DNA of 64,000 nt from Rhizobium mesosinicum (GCF_019511345.1 NZ_JAEUAK010000010.1:124001-188000), one strand, 5' to 3'. Positions 1-9,383 are shown, numbered from the stretch's first letter. Notes: generated by a model from the letters alone, not told the origin. Translations and numbers: made by a program.

Positions 1-2101
1 CCGCATCGACCGGCAGAGGATCGAGACCCGCCTGCCCGAACAGGATTGACGGCACGGCATTGTCGAGCGTCGCCTCCAGCGTCGTCGTGCCGTTGCCAGT
101 CAGCGCCAGGAGGTCGGACATGCGATAATCGAGATTGACGCGGCTGCCGTTCGAAACGCCTGCAAGCGTCACCGACAGGGCGTTGCCGTCATCGCCGCCG
201 AGCGTCAGCGCGCCGCGCAAAGCCGTATTGCCGTACCAGCCGGCATTGCGCACCAGCCGATCCATCACAGGGTGATGCGGCAGGTGCTCTCGCAGCATGG
301 CAAAGAAGGCGCCGGGATCGGCGGCCTTGAAGGTGATCTCGCCGGTGCCCTTATAGTCGAGCAGCGATCCCTCCGCCTTGCCCGTCGCCGTCAGTTCGGC
401 GCCTGCAAGGTTCTTGATCGACAGCCGGTCGACGGAAAGCGCCCCTTCGGCGAGGGTAAAGGTCGTCTCGACATTATCGGCCTGCACACCGAAGGCCGTG
501 AATTTGTCGGCCTTGAGCTGTGCGGCGATCTTGTGATCGAGCACGTTGTCGCCGGCATCCTGGCCGGTAAACAGGCCGGTCAGAGCTCTCAGCGCATCGA
601 GATCGAGTGAATCACCGTTGAGCGCAACGGAAAGCGACGGTGTCTGGCCATTGGTCGTCTGCCGCTCCAGCCGCCCTCTCAGTGTTGCAGCACCGATCGC
701 GATCTCCAGGTTCTCGAAACGCTGCAGATCACGCGTCAGGCTGACATTGGCGGAGAAACCGGCCTGCCGGAGCTGGCGGATCGCCGGATCGACGGAGCCT
801 GACAGCCAGGAGGCAAGCCCGGTCGGCTGATTGGATGCAACCACCATCTGACCGTTGAAGGACGGATCGCCCGTGAGCGTCAGCTTGCCCTTGCCTTCCA
901 CCTGCGTGCGGCCGGGCAGCGTGCCGATAGCACTGTCGATCATCCAGCCATTACCGGCCGGCTCCAGTTCCAGCGCCACGTCGCGGATCGTCGTATCCCC
1001 GGCAACGATCGCTGGTAGGCGCACCGTCGCCTTGCCCGGCACCTGCGGGATCGGCACTTGGCCGACAATGTCCAGCAGCGAGTTCAATCGCTGACGTGCC
1101 GAAACGGCAGGATCGCGGTTAGTCTTGCCGGCGGAACCCTGATTGCCGATACGGTTGACGTCTATCTGCTGGCCGTCGGCGGTCAGCAGAAATTCCGGCG
1201 CACTGCCGGTATCAAGCGTCGCCTCGCCCGTAATCACATAGGGATCGTCGGTCGAGCCGACTTCCATGCGATATTCGGGAATGCGGATGCGGTCGTTGGT
1301 GAGCTCGAAACGCCCCTTGAGGCGCGGCGGCGGCGCCTGTCCCTTTTCGGTTTTGGCCTCGCGGCTTTCGATTGCCGCTGAGAGCGTACCCTGATAATTC
1401 GGCCGGCTGTCGACGAGCTTGAGTTCACCATCGAGATCGACGTTGACGGGATGCTTGTCCGGCGCAAGCCGGGTGCGCACATGCAACACACCACTCTCGT
1501 CCGGTTGATTGCTGGAGACGGAGAAGTTGCCATGTTCACCGTCGAGGGCGCCGTCGCCCTCGATGCGCCAGGGACCTGCAAGCGACTTCGCCGACATTTC
1601 GGCATTGAGCCCGGTAACGTTCCGCGACCGGCCGGACTGGTCGTCGATAAACTCGATCTCGCCGCCGTTGACATGCACATTTTCGAGAACAACGGTCTTG
1701 GCCGGAATTTCCGGCCGGCTGCCGCGCATCCAGTCCAGCGTGCCGTCCTTCAGAAGCCGCAGCCGCACCTTGGGATTGACGACCCGCATGTCGAAGATCA
1801 GCGCTTCGCCCGAGAGGAAAGGCGCAAGCTCGGCATCCATGGAAAACTGTTCGACCTGCACCACCGGCGTGCCGTCTTCTTCCTGGCCGACACGCACGTC
1901 ATGCAGCGTCACCGATGGAAACGGTAGAAGCCGCGCGTCCACGGTGCCATGCACCGTCACTTTCTTGCCGATGATGCGGCTTGCCTGATCTTCAAAGTTC
2001 TTCCGGAAATCCGTCCAGTCGATGAACAGCGGTGCCAGCAGCGCCACGAAGAGCACTACGACGATCACTCCTCCTAGAAAGACGAGGAACCGGCCTACCA
2101 A
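1..2101 (-). CDS. AsmA-family envelope protein (N-terminal part; C-terminus beyond window)
   Basis: The minus strand is open from a TTG at 2099-2101 to the window edge (700 codons, incomplete). The start is chosen because a GGAG lies about 9 nt upstream and an in-frame TAG closes the frame just before it; a GTG some ten codons on is an alternative. The first ~25 residues are one hydrophobic anchor (FLVFLGGVIVVVLFVALL), followed by LFIDWTDFR, a typical AsmA N-terminus, then long beta-rich sequence. AsmA/TamB-like proteins are inner-membrane anchored with a large periplasmic domain and are linked to phospholipid transport and outer-membrane assembly; the exact role here is inferred. It is transcribed alone, downstream of the FAD oxidase gene on the same strand. 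Confidence 0.75.
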   Translation of the reverse strand, partial: MVGRFLVFLGGVIVVVLFVALLAPLFIDWTDFRKNFEDQASRIIGKKVTVHGTVDARLLPFPSVTLHDVRVGQEEDGTPVVQVEQFSMDAELAPFLSGEALIFDMRVVNPKVRLRLLKDGTLDWMRGSRPEIPAKTVVLENVHVNGGEIEFIDDQSGRSRNVTGLNAEMSAKSLAGPWRIEGDGALDGEHGNFSVSSNQPDESGVLHVRTRLAPDKHPVNVDLDGELKLVDSRPNYQGTLSAAIESREAKTEKGQAPPPRLKGRFELTNDRIRIPEYRMEVGSTDDPYVITGEATLDTGSAPEFLLTADGQQIDVNRIGNQGSAGKTNRDPAVSARQRLNSLLDIVGQVPIPQVPGKATVRLPAIVAGDTTIRDVALELEPAGNGWMIDSAIGTLPGRTQVEGKGKLTLTGDPSFNGQMVVASNQPTGLASWLSGSVDPAIRQLRQAGFSANVSLTRDLQRFENLEIAIGAATLRGRLERQTTNGQTPSLSVALNGDSLDLDALRALTGLFTGQDAGDNVLDHKIAAQLKADKFTAFGVQADNVETTFTLAEGALSVDRLSIKNLAGAELTATGKAEGSLLDYKGTGEITFKAADPGAFFAMLREHLPHHPVMDRLVRNAGWYGNTALRGALTLGGDDGNALSVTLAGVSNGSRVNLDYRMSDLLALTGNGTTTLEATLDNAVPSILFGQAGLDPLPVDA

Positions 2102-2191
2102 ATCAGGGATTCTCCATTCGGGATTCTGTTGCCGACACTAGCGCTATTCATGCGGGGGGCAAGGGCCAAGATCATGAGATTATTCCATTTT

Positions 2192-3604
2192 TCAGCCCAG
2201 ATGAAAAATCTTGCCGGGATTGAGGATATTGTCCGGATCGAGCGCGCGCTTGATCTGGCGCATCAGGTCCACCGTACCCCCGAGCTCCTCCTCCAGAAAC
2301 GCCATTTTCCCCTGCCCGATCCCGTGTTCGCCGGTACACGTGCCATCCATTGCCAGCGCCCGCGCATTCAGCCGGGCAACGAACTCTTCTGCCGTGGCGA
2401 TCCCCGCGGCACTCTTATCGTCGAACAATAGCTGCACATGGAAGTTCCCGTCGCCCGCATGGCCGACGATCGGCGCCAGCAAACCATTTGCTTCGATATC
2501 GGCCTGCGTTTCGGCAACGCAATCCGCAAGCCGCGATATCGGAACACAGACATCGGTCGAAAGTACGGCAAGCCCGGGCGCCAGCGCCCGCACCGACCAA
2601 TAGGCGTCATGGCGTGCCTTCCAGAGCTTCGTGCGCTCCTCGGGGCTTGCCGCCCACCTGAATTCGCCGCCGCCGCATTCAGCTGCGATCTCGGCAAAAG
2701 CGGCCGATTGCAGCGCCACCGCCTCATCCGTGCCGTGGAACTCGAGGAAGAGCGCCGGGCTCTCCTCATAGGGAAGATTGGCATAGGCGATGCTGGCGCG
2801 CATCTGCAGCGCATCGACGAGTTCGATACGGGCAACCGGAATGCCCATCTGGATCGTCATGATAACGGCGTCGCAAGCAGCCTTCACGCTCGGGAAGGCG
2901 CACACCCCCCCGGCGATCTTCTGCGGAATGCCGTGCAGGCGCAGCGTCACCGAGGTCAGGATGCCGAGCGTGCCTTCCGCGCCGACAAAAAGCCGAGTGA
3001 GGTCGTAACCGGCCGAAGACTTGCGGGCGCGGCGCGCCGTACGGATCTCCTCGCCCGATGCGGTCACTGCCGTAACGGCAAGCACATTGTCTTTCATCGT
3101 GCCATAACGCACCGCATTGGTGCCGGAGGCGCGCGTCGAGGTCATTCCGCCGATCGAGGCGTTGGCACCGGGATCGATCGGGAAGAACAGGCCGGTATCG
3201 CGCAGATGGGTGTTCAGCGCCTCACGCGTGACGCCCGGTTCGACCGTGCAGTCGAGATCCTCGGGATTGACTTCAAGCACCCGGTTCATGCGGCTGAAAT
3301 CGATGGAAATGCCGCCATTCGGTGCATTGACCTGGCCCTCGAGCGAGGAGCCGGTACCGAAGCCGATAACAGGCACTTTATGATCGGCGCAGGCCCGCAC
3401 AACAGTCTTCACATCGTCGACCGTCTCGGCAAAGAGCACGCCGTCGGGCAGTTGGGCAGGGATATAGGTGGTCGTGTGCGCATGCTGGCCGCGAAAAGCC
3501 TGGCCAGTCTGGAAACGCTCTTCGAAGCGCTGTTTCAGAATGCCGGTGACGGCCTCGATACCCGCCTCGTTTCGCACCCCAGCCTTCGCGTCGCGCAGCG
3601 CCAT
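2192..3604 (-). CDS. FAD-binding oxidase, D-lactate dehydrogenase (cytochrome)/GlcD type
   Basis: This 470-aa protein has an N-terminal PCMH-type FAD-binding domain (VIGFGTGSSLEGQ near residue 90, FPIDPGANASIGGM near 150) and a C-terminal FAD-linked oxidase domain. The latter carries HAGDGNFHVQ and the signature GEHGIGQGK near residue 430. The family oxidises 2-hydroxy acids such as D-lactate or glycolate and passes electrons to cytochrome c or quinone. Residues alone do not fix the substrate. I chose ATG 3604 (MALRDAKAG) because AGGGAG sits 9 nt upstream; an ATG 24 nt earlier is also in frame. A glycolate oxidase subunit GlcD is possible, but no glcE/glcF neighbours are present, so D-lactate dehydrogenase is preferred. 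Confidence 0.85.
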   Translation of the reverse strand: MALRDAKAGVRNEAGIEAVTGILKQRFEERFQTGQAFRGQHAHTTTYIPAQLPDGVLFAETVDDVKTVVRACADHKVPVIGFGTGSSLEGQVNAPNGGISIDFSRMNRVLEVNPEDLDCTVEPGVTREALNTHLRDTGLFFPIDPGANASIGGMTSTRASGTNAVRYGTMKDNVLAVTAVTASGEEIRTARRARKSSAGYDLTRLFVGAEGTLGILTSVTLRLHGIPQKIAGGVCAFPSVKAACDAVIMTIQMGIPVARIELVDALQMRASIAYANLPYEESPALFLEFHGTDEAVALQSAAFAEIAAECGGGEFRWAASPEERTKLWKARHDAYWSVRALAPGLAVLSTDVCVPISRLADCVAETQADIEANGLLAPIVGHAGDGNFHVQLLFDDKSAAGIATAEEFVARLNARALAMDGTCTGEHGIGQGKMAFLEEELGGTVDLMRQIKRALDPDNILNPGKIFHLG

Positions 3605-3682
3605 GTCCTTGATCTCCCTGCATTCCACAGCCTGCTACAGCATCTGTAGCAGGTCGGGTATGAGGCAAGTCAAAGCGGCTGT

Positions 3683-3712
3683 CCAGCCAAGATTCGGCCA
3701 GCCAAGATTCGG
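3683..3712. repeat. Perfect tandem duplication of a 15-bp unit
   Basis: The unit CCAGCCAAGATTCGG occurs twice back to back, in the gap between the aldo/keto reductase stop and the FAD oxidase start. It probably arose by slippage or a short duplication; no function is apparent. Confidence 0.8.
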
Positions 3713-3718
3713 AAAGAT

Positions 3719-4774
3719 TCATTCCATCTTTGTTGCAGGGACTGCGGGCGGGTTCAGCCGCGCAAAGCCCTCCTGCCGATAATAGGGAAAATACGGATAG
3801 GGCGGCATTACGCGACTGACTGCATCCAGCCGCCCGATCTGCTCCGGCGTCAGGCTCCAGCCGACGGCGCCGAGATTCTGCCTGAGCTGCTCTTCGTTGC
3901 GTGCGCCGATGATGACGCTTGAAACCGTCGGCCGGCCGATCAGCCAGTTGATGGCGATCTGCGGCACCGTCCTGCCGGTCTCGGCGGCAATTTCGTCCAG
4001 CGCGTCGACGATATCGAAGAGCTTCTCGTCATCGACGGGCGGGCCGTATTCCGCTGTCTGGTGCAGGCGACTTCCCTCGGGCAGCGCCACACCGCGCCGG
4101 ATCTTGCCGGTCAGCCGGCCCCAGGCGAGCGGGCTCCAAACCAATGCTCCCACCCGCTGGTCGGCGGCAAGCGGCATCAGTTCCCATTCGTAATCCCGCC
4201 CGGCGAGCGAATAATAGACCTGATGCGCGACATAGCGCGGGTAGCCATAGCGCTCGGAAAGCCCAAGCGATTTCATCAGCTGCCAGCCGGAGAAATTGGA
4301 AACGCCGACATAACGGACCTTGCCCGCCGCAACGAGCCCGTCGAGCGTCGAAAGCACCTCCTCGACCGGCGTCGACGCATCGAAGGCGTGCAATTGCAGA
4401 AGGTCGATATAGTCGGTGCCGAGCCGGCGCAGCGCATCCTCGGTCGCACGGATCAGCCGTGCGCGCGAGGTGCCCCAATCGCCAGGCCCCTCGCCCATCG
4501 GCAGCGCCGTCTTGGTCGAGATCAGCACCGCGTCGCGCTTTCCGGAGATGGCTTGTCCCAGCACCTCCTCGGAAGCACCGGCCGAATAAACGTCCGCCGT
4601 GTCGAATAGCGTGACGCCCGCCCCCAGGCAGATATCAACCATCCGCCGCGCCTCTTGCGCATCCGTCGTCCCCCAGGCCCCGAAGAGCGGCCCGCTGCCG
4701 CCGAAAGTGCCGGCCCCGAAGCTCAGCACCGGCACCCTCAGGCCCGATGCGCCGAGATTTCTATATTCCATCAT
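3719..4774 (-). CDS. Aldo/keto reductase
   Basis: This is a 351-aa TIM-barrel oxidoreductase of the AKR superfamily. The catalytic tetrad can be read: Asp and Tyr in LFDTADVYSAG (about residue 55), Lys in VLISTKT (about 84) and His in LLQLHAFD (about 128). The NADPH-binding C-terminal segment SSVIIGARNEEQL lies near 290. It most resembles the YajO/Tas/potassium-channel-beta subgroup, which reduces aldehydes or ketones with NADPH. ATG 4774 has GGAG five bases upstream; a second ATG follows directly. The gene is divergent from a LysR regulator 91 bp away, which may control it. The physiological substrate is unknown. Confidence 0.88.
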   Translation of the reverse strand: MMEYRNLGASGLRVPVLSFGAGTFGGSGPLFGAWGTTDAQEARRMVDICLGAGVTLFDTADVYSAGASEEVLGQAISGKRDAVLISTKTALPMGEGPGDWGTSRARLIRATEDALRRLGTDYIDLLQLHAFDASTPVEEVLSTLDGLVAAGKVRYVGVSNFSGWQLMKSLGLSERYGYPRYVAHQVYYSLAGRDYEWELMPLAADQRVGALVWSPLAWGRLTGKIRRGVALPEGSRLHQTAEYGPPVDDEKLFDIVDALDEIAAETGRTVPQIAINWLIGRPTVSSVIIGARNEEQLRQNLGAVGWSLTPEQIGRLDAVSRVMPPYPYFPYYRQEGFARLNPPAVPATKME

Positions 4775-4788
4775 CCAATCTCCTATTC

Positions 4789-4801
4789 TCTCTTCGAGAG
4801 A
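4789..4801. promoter_or_regulatory. Small inverted repeat in the AKR/LysR divergent region
   Basis: TCTCT-tcg-AGAGA lies between the divergent aldo/keto reductase and LysR genes. LysR proteins usually bind imperfect dyads between themselves and a divergent target, so this is a candidate operator. The arms are only 5 bp. Confidence 0.3.
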
Positions 4802-4865
4802 TAGACCCTGCCGAAACCATGATATAGATTGCCTCAGAGCACATCATCTGTGATTTGAATTCATC

Positions 4866-5768
4866 ATGAGCCGTCAGGACATCAATCGATCGGGCGAAAT
4901 GGAAGTCTTCGTCAGCGTCGTCGAGCGCGGCGGTTTTTCCGCTGCCGCGCAGGCGCGACGCATGACGCCATCGGCCGTCAGCAAGCTGGTCGCTCGCCTG
5001 GAGACAAGGCTCGGCGCCCGCCTCGTCAACCGCTCGACGCGCAAGCTGCAACTGACGCCCGAGGGCTGCGCCTTCTATGAGCGCAGTGTCGCAATCCTCG
5101 CCAATATATCGGAGGCTGAGCGTTTCGCCTCGGCGGGGGAACAGGCGGCGGGCCGCATCAGCGTCAACACCAGCGGCTCCTTCGGCAATCATGTTCTGGC
5201 GCCGCTGATCCCGGCCTTTATGGCCGAGCACCCGGATGTCACCCTCGATATCAGCCATACCGACAGGGTGGTCGATCTGCTGGAAGAGCGTGCCGACGTC
5301 GCAATCCGCGCCGGCCCGTTGAAGACATCGAGCCTGATCGCCCGCAAGCTCGGCGCTGCCCGGAAGATCATAGTCGCCTCGCCCGATTATCTTGAGCGAA
5401 ACAGCAAGCCGCGCTCAGCCGCCGATCTGCACAATCATCGCCGCATCGGCTTTTCCTATGCCCGCGCATTGGAAGGCTGGCCGGTCATTGAGGCCGGCGA
5501 GACGATCACCATTCCCCTCACCCCCGGCCTGCAGGTCGGCGATGGCGAAGCCATGCGTTACCTCGCACTCTCGGGCGCCGGTCTTGCCCGCATGACCGAA
5601 TTCACCGTGCGCGCCGATATCGCGACGGATCGGCTTGTTCCCGTGTTGGAAGAGCTCAATCCCGGCGATGTCGAAGAGTTCTATGCCGTCTACATCGGCC
5701 AGGGCGGACCGCTTCCGGCGCGCGTTCGCGCCCTGCTTGATTTTCTTGCGAAACACATCCGTCTCTAG
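4866..5768 (+). CDS. LysR-family transcriptional regulator
   Basis: The 300-aa protein has an N-terminal winged helix-turn-helix (residues ~8-66: FVSVVERGGFSAAAQ, then MTPSAVSKLVARLE and LVNRSTRKLQLT) and a C-terminal type 2 periplasmic-binding effector domain. Its length is normal for the family, and it resembles the DsdA/CrgA-like subgroup often found next to oxidoreductases. It is divergent from the aldo/keto reductase, so control of that gene is likely but inferred. The upstream ribosome-binding site is poor; the ATG at 4866 is used because the HTH starts soon after, and a second ATG at 4899 would remove residues before helix 1. Confidence 0.9.
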   Translation: MSRQDINRSGEMEVFVSVVERGGFSAAAQARRMTPSAVSKLVARLETRLGARLVNRSTRKLQLTPEGCAFYERSVAILANISEAERFASAGEQAAGRISVNTSGSFGNHVLAPLIPAFMAEHPDVTLDISHTDRVVDLLEERADVAIRAGPLKTSSLIARKLGAARKIIVASPDYLERNSKPRSAADLHNHRRIGFSYARALEGWPVIEAGETITIPLTPGLQVGDGEAMRYLALSGAGLARMTEFTVRADIATDRLVPVLEELNPGDVEEFYAVYIGQGGPLPARVRALLDFLAKHIRL

Positions 5769-5928
5769 GAGCGCAAGGTCAGATTCCGCAATTGACCCCT
5801 TGACCACCACGCGCCTATATCGGGTCCATGCCTGCCGGCCCTCGTAGCCGGCCTCTTCATACTGCCGGGGCCTCCTCACAACTCCGCCTTCGGGCTTGCT
5901 CCGGTCGAAAAGTTCGGGGATCACAGCT

Positions 5929-7014
5929 TTGGACGCAAGCAGCTTCCATCAGAAAGCGAGCCTGCCCAAATGGGTATTGCTGCTCGCGTTGTCGGCCATA
6001 TCAGTCTTTTTCCTTGAGCTCTTCGCCCTGCCCGCCTCGCTGCTGATCGGCCCGATGGTCGCGGCCATCGTGCTGGCGCTTACCATCGGCAAGGGACAGC
6101 TGCACATCCCCTACTGGCCGCTGCAGTTCGGCCAGGTGCTGGTCGGCCTCTTGATGGCGCGCAACATCACGCCCGATATTCTCGGCACCATGGCGAAGGA
6201 CGCGCCGCTCTTCTTCGTCTTCATCGTCTCGGTGATCGCCATTGCCGCCGGTCTCGGCTGGCTGCTCACGCGCTGGCAGGTATTGCCGGGCACCACCGCC
6301 GTCTGGGGCTCCACGCCCGGCGGCGCATCGGCCATGGTTATCATGTCGGAAGCCTATGGTGCCGATGCCCGCCTCGTTGCCTTCATGCAATATCTGCGCG
6401 TCGTCTTCGTCGCCGTCGGCGCGTCCGTCATCTCCCGTCTCTGGGTCGCCGCCGATGGCGAAGCGCCGCCGCCGGTCATCTTCTTCCCACCGGTCGACTG
6501 GCCGGCTTTCGCCACGACAACCGCTTTCGCCGCCCTCTGCTGCTACGGCGTCTTCCGCTTTCGCATCCAGGGCGGCAATATCGTGGTGCCGCTTTTTGCC
6601 GGCGCCATACTGCAGGGCTTCGGCATCTTAAAGATCGAGCTGCCGACCTGGATCCTGGCGCTCAGCTACGCGCTGATCGGCTGGAGCATCGGCCTGCGCT
6701 TTACCCGCTCGATCATCAAACACGCCGCCCGCGCCCTGCCGCGCGTTTCCGCCGCCATCATCATCCTGATGGCGCTCTGCGGCTGCATGGCGGTGGCACT
6801 TCACAAATTCGCCGGCATCGATCCGCTGACCGCCTATCTCGCAACGAGCCCCGGCGGCGCCGATTCCGTCGCCATCATCGCCGCATCCAGCGACGTGGAC
6901 GTACCCTTCGTCATGGCCATGCAGACCGGCCGTTTCCTGATCATCCTGCTGATCGGGCCGGCGCTAGCGCGCTTCATCGCACGGCGGTCCGGCCTTACGG
7001 AAAGTTCCGCTTAG
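5929..7014 (+). CDS. AbrB-duplication family membrane protein
   Basis: This is a 361-aa hydrophobic protein with about ten predicted membrane segments arranged as two similar halves. Each half carries a Gly/Pro/Ala-rich re-entrant motif: WGSTPGGASAMVIMSEAYGAD near residue 140 and LATSPGGADSVAIIAASSDVD near 315. This internal repeat defines the AbrB (Pfam) membrane family, often mislabelled ammonia monooxygenase or AbrB regulator. The transport or signalling role is unknown. The start is uncertain: no ATG is available, and TTG 5929 is preferred because GGGGA lies about 8 nt upstream. TTG 5896 would add 11 residues. It follows the LysR gene on the same strand after a 160-bp gap. Confidence 0.75.
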   Translation: MDASSFHQKASLPKWVLLLALSAISVFFLELFALPASLLIGPMVAAIVLALTIGKGQLHIPYWPLQFGQVLVGLLMARNITPDILGTMAKDAPLFFVFIVSVIAIAAGLGWLLTRWQVLPGTTAVWGSTPGGASAMVIMSEAYGADARLVAFMQYLRVVFVAVGASVISRLWVAADGEAPPPVIFFPPVDWPAFATTTAFAALCCYGVFRFRIQGGNIVVPLFAGAILQGFGILKIELPTWILALSYALIGWSIGLRFTRSIIKHAARALPRVSAAIIILMALCGCMAVALHKFAGIDPLTAYLATSPGGADSVAIIAASSDVDVPFVMAMQTGRFLIILLIGPALARFIARRSGLTESSA

Positions 7015-7091
7015 GCCCTGCGCCTATACCAGCGCCGCTTGCTCAACGAAGATACGCTGAGCAAGCGGAGATGAAGCACCGGAGCTTCGGC

Positions 7092-8882
7092 CTATGCCAC
7101 CAGCCCCTTGGTCAGTTCGAGCGCCTGCCGCTCGAACAACCGGCGATAGATGCCGTTGTTGAGCCGGATGAGCGCCTGATGGTCGCCCTCTTCAACGATC
7201 ATTCCCCTGTCGAAGACCAATAGCCGGTCCAGCGCCCGCACCGTCGAAAGGCGGTGCGCGATGACAAGCGTCGTGCGGCCGTCCATCAAGCGCTCCATGG
7301 CCTGCTGGATCTGCACTTCACTCTCGCTGTCGAGGCTGGAGGTCGCCTCGTCCAGGATCAGCACGGGCGCATCGGCAAGAAAGGCCCGCGCGATGGCGAC
7401 ACGCTGACGCTCGCCGCCCGACAGCTTGACACCGCGCTCGCCCACCATCGTCTCGTAGCCCTTCGGCAGGTCCATGATGAAACGATGGGCGCTCGCCTGT
7501 TTTGCCGCATTCTCGATCTCACGCCTGGACGCGTTCGGGCGGCCATAAGCGATGTTTTCGGCGAGCGTGCGGTGAAACAGGATGGGCTCCTGCTGCACGA
7601 TGGCGATCTGGCTGCGCAGGCTCGATTGCGTGACCTCGGCAATATCCTGTCCGTCGATCCGGATCGACCCCGAGTTCACGTCATAGAGGCGCTGGATCAG
7701 TTTGACGAAGGTAGTCTTGCCCGAGCCGGAATGCCCTACGAGACCGACCCGCTCTCCCGATTTGATGGTGACCGAGAAATCCTGATAGAGCGGGGTCGGA
7801 TGGGCGCCATACTGGAAGGTGACGCGATCGAACACGATCTCGCCCTGGCCAATTGCGATAGGTTTCGCATTCGGCTTGTCCTCGATGCCGAGCGGCGTCT
7901 TGTCCAGCAGGACGAGTTCTTCCATGTCGTTGACGGCGCGCTGCAGGTTTCTGATATCTTGCCCGACCGAGCGCAGATAACCCTGAAGAACGAAGAACAT
8001 CGCCAGCACGAATGTGATGTCGCCAGGCGTCGCCAGCCCCTGCTGCCACATGACAAGGCCGGTGCCGAGAATGCCGGCCTGCATGGAAACCATCATGAAG
8101 CCCTGAATCGTGCCGTTCAGCGTCCCCCGCTTCCAGGTGCGGCGCGTTCGGCTGTCCCACTTGGCAAGCACATGGCGCAAGCGCGCTTCTTCGCGGCGTT
8201 CGGCACCGAAAGCTTTCACCACCGCGTTGCAGCTGATCGCGTCTGCCAGCGCGCCGCCCAGCTTGGTGTCCCAGGCATTGGCAAGCTTTGCCGCCGGGGA
8301 CACGAAGCCCATGGAAAGCGCGACAGTCACGCCGATATAGATCAGCGATCCCAAAGCCACGATCATCCCCATGACCGGCCAATAGGTGCCGAGCACGAGA
8401 CTGGCGCCCAACAGCATGACGATAGACGGCAGCAAAGCTATCAGCAGCAGGTCATTGAGCGAATCCAGCGCCCACATGCCGCGTGTGATCTTTCGTACCG
8501 TCGAGCCGGCAAAACTATTGGCATGCCAATCCGTCGAAAACCGCTGCACCTTATGGAAGCCCTCATTGACGACGTCAGCCATGATGCGCAGCGTCAGCCG
8601 GATAATCCCGGCGAAGATGAACCAGCGCAAGGTAACGCTGGTCAACCCAAGGACCACGACGACGGCGAAGGCGCTGATAGCACCATCAGCCGCGTTGCCG
8701 CCGGCGATCGCGTCGACGATCCGGCCGGAAAACACCGGCACCAGCACTTCGGCCAGCGTGCTGGCAATAACCAGCAGGATAATGACGCCTACCAGTGCGG
8801 GACGATGGGTCCACTGACGAAAGACAAAGCCGAGTACGTTGCGATACGCATCGGCACGGAAATCGAGCTTCTTGCGAGCCAT
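7092..8882 (-). CDS. ABC exporter, fused permease and ATPase
   Basis: The 596-aa protein is a half-size ABC exporter. An N-terminal six-helix transmembrane domain (about residues 30-320) is followed by a nucleotide-binding domain with Walker A GHSGSGKTT (about 390), Q-loop QQEPILF, signature LSGGERQR and Walker B VLILDEATSSLD. Such proteins dimerise to export lipids, drugs or peptides. The substrate cannot be told from sequence. ATG 8882 (MARKKLDF) is chosen; a TTG 78 nt upstream is in frame but without support. A promoter-like element, a 16-codon ORF with a perfect SD and a hairpin lie upstream on the same strand (9007-9158) and may form its leader. Confidence 0.9.
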   Translation of the reverse strand: MARKKLDFRADAYRNVLGFVFRQWTHRPALVGVIILLVIASTLAEVLVPVFSGRIVDAIAGGNAADGAISAFAVVVVLGLTSVTLRWFIFAGIIRLTLRIMADVVNEGFHKVQRFSTDWHANSFAGSTVRKITRGMWALDSLNDLLLIALLPSIVMLLGASLVLGTYWPVMGMIVALGSLIYIGVTVALSMGFVSPAAKLANAWDTKLGGALADAISCNAVVKAFGAERREEARLRHVLAKWDSRTRRTWKRGTLNGTIQGFMMVSMQAGILGTGLVMWQQGLATPGDITFVLAMFFVLQGYLRSVGQDIRNLQRAVNDMEELVLLDKTPLGIEDKPNAKPIAIGQGEIVFDRVTFQYGAHPTPLYQDFSVTIKSGERVGLVGHSGSGKTTFVKLIQRLYDVNSGSIRIDGQDIAEVTQSSLRSQIAIVQQEPILFHRTLAENIAYGRPNASRREIENAAKQASAHRFIMDLPKGYETMVGERGVKLSGGERQRVAIARAFLADAPVLILDEATSSLDSESEVQIQQAMERLMDGRTTLVIAHRLSTVRALDRLLVFDRGMIVEEGDHQALIRLNNGIYRRLFERQALELTKGLVA

Positions 8883-9006
8883 TTTAACCAGTCCGACGCC
8901 GTATTTCGGCGGTCGGCCCCAAAATCGAGAGTTGAAGAACACAGTCGAAGCGGGAGACAAACTGGTCCCGGCAGATCGAGCGAACTGTGACGAATTAAAA
9001 CCGCTT

Positions 9007-9041
9007 GTCGCGTTCCCCGGCGGGCCGCGAATTGGAACGAC
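9007..9041 (-). terminator. Possible attenuator hairpin between leader ORF and ABC exporter
   Basis: On the minus strand GTCGTTCC pairs with GGAACGcGAC (one bulged pair) around a GC-rich loop and is followed by AAGCGGTTTT. It starts directly after the stop codon of the 16-codon ORF at 9042-9092. Only four Ts follow, so termination would be weak. Confidence 0.35.
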
Positions 9042-9092
9042 CTAGTGTCGGGTCATTCCGGACGGGAGGACTTCGATGAATGCTGTTGTCAT
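9042..9092 (-). CDS. 16-codon ORF, candidate leader peptide
   Basis: The minus strand reads MTTAFIEVLPSGMTRH then TAG. The start ATG is preceded by AAAGGAGG with a 6-nt spacer, one of the best ribosome-binding sites in the window. A promoter-like pair (9130-9158) lies about 40 nt upstream, and a hairpin follows the stop at once. The ABC exporter starts 160 nt downstream in the same reading frame, with no other stop between. It could be a regulatory leader or the start of a decayed N-terminal extension. No homology is recognised. Confidence 0.4.
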   Translation of the reverse strand: MTTAFIEVLPSGMTRH

Positions 9093-9129
9093 ACGACGCC
9101 TCCTTTGATTGATCTGCAACGGTAGAGCT

Positions 9130-9158
9130 TATGTACCGGACAAGTTCGATCTTGCCAA
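9130..9158 (-). promoter_or_regulatory. Promoter-like element upstream of leader ORF and ABC exporter
   Basis: On the minus strand TTGGCA is separated by 17 nt from TACATA, about 40 nt before the leader start codon. The -35 matches sigma-70 in five of six positions; the -10 is weaker. Confidence 0.35.
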
Positions 9159-9383
9159 CCGGATATTTTCTACTTTACGGAGAAATGATGCGCGAATGAC
9201 ACAACGTCGCGGCTCTATCAGCCGCCTTGTTGGGTCCGCTCCTCGGCATTAAACCCGCGTAACCGGACGCTTTTATTAGCTTTGGCCGCATAAAATCTCC
9301 GAAGCCCCGCCAGCGTCCTGCGCTTGACTACTTAGGTCCGGTTATCCTCTATATTGCTTTAATGAACATCATTGTGCTGGAAA

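Noticed and set aside
2438..3649. 403-codon plus-strand frame opposite the FAD oxidase
   Set aside because: Antisense shadow; the opposite strand has intact FAD-oxidase motifs.
7254..8990. 578-codon plus-strand frame opposite the ABC exporter
   Set aside because: It is antisense to a gene with full ABC motifs, has biased composition (rich in His, Arg and Gln) and no recognisable domain; long antisense frames are common in GC-rich genomes.
9076..9108. Ten-codon plus-strand ORF with GGGAGGA before it
   Set aside because: It overlaps the minus-strand leader ORF, which has a better ribosome-binding site and a downstream gene in the right direction; a chance match is more likely.
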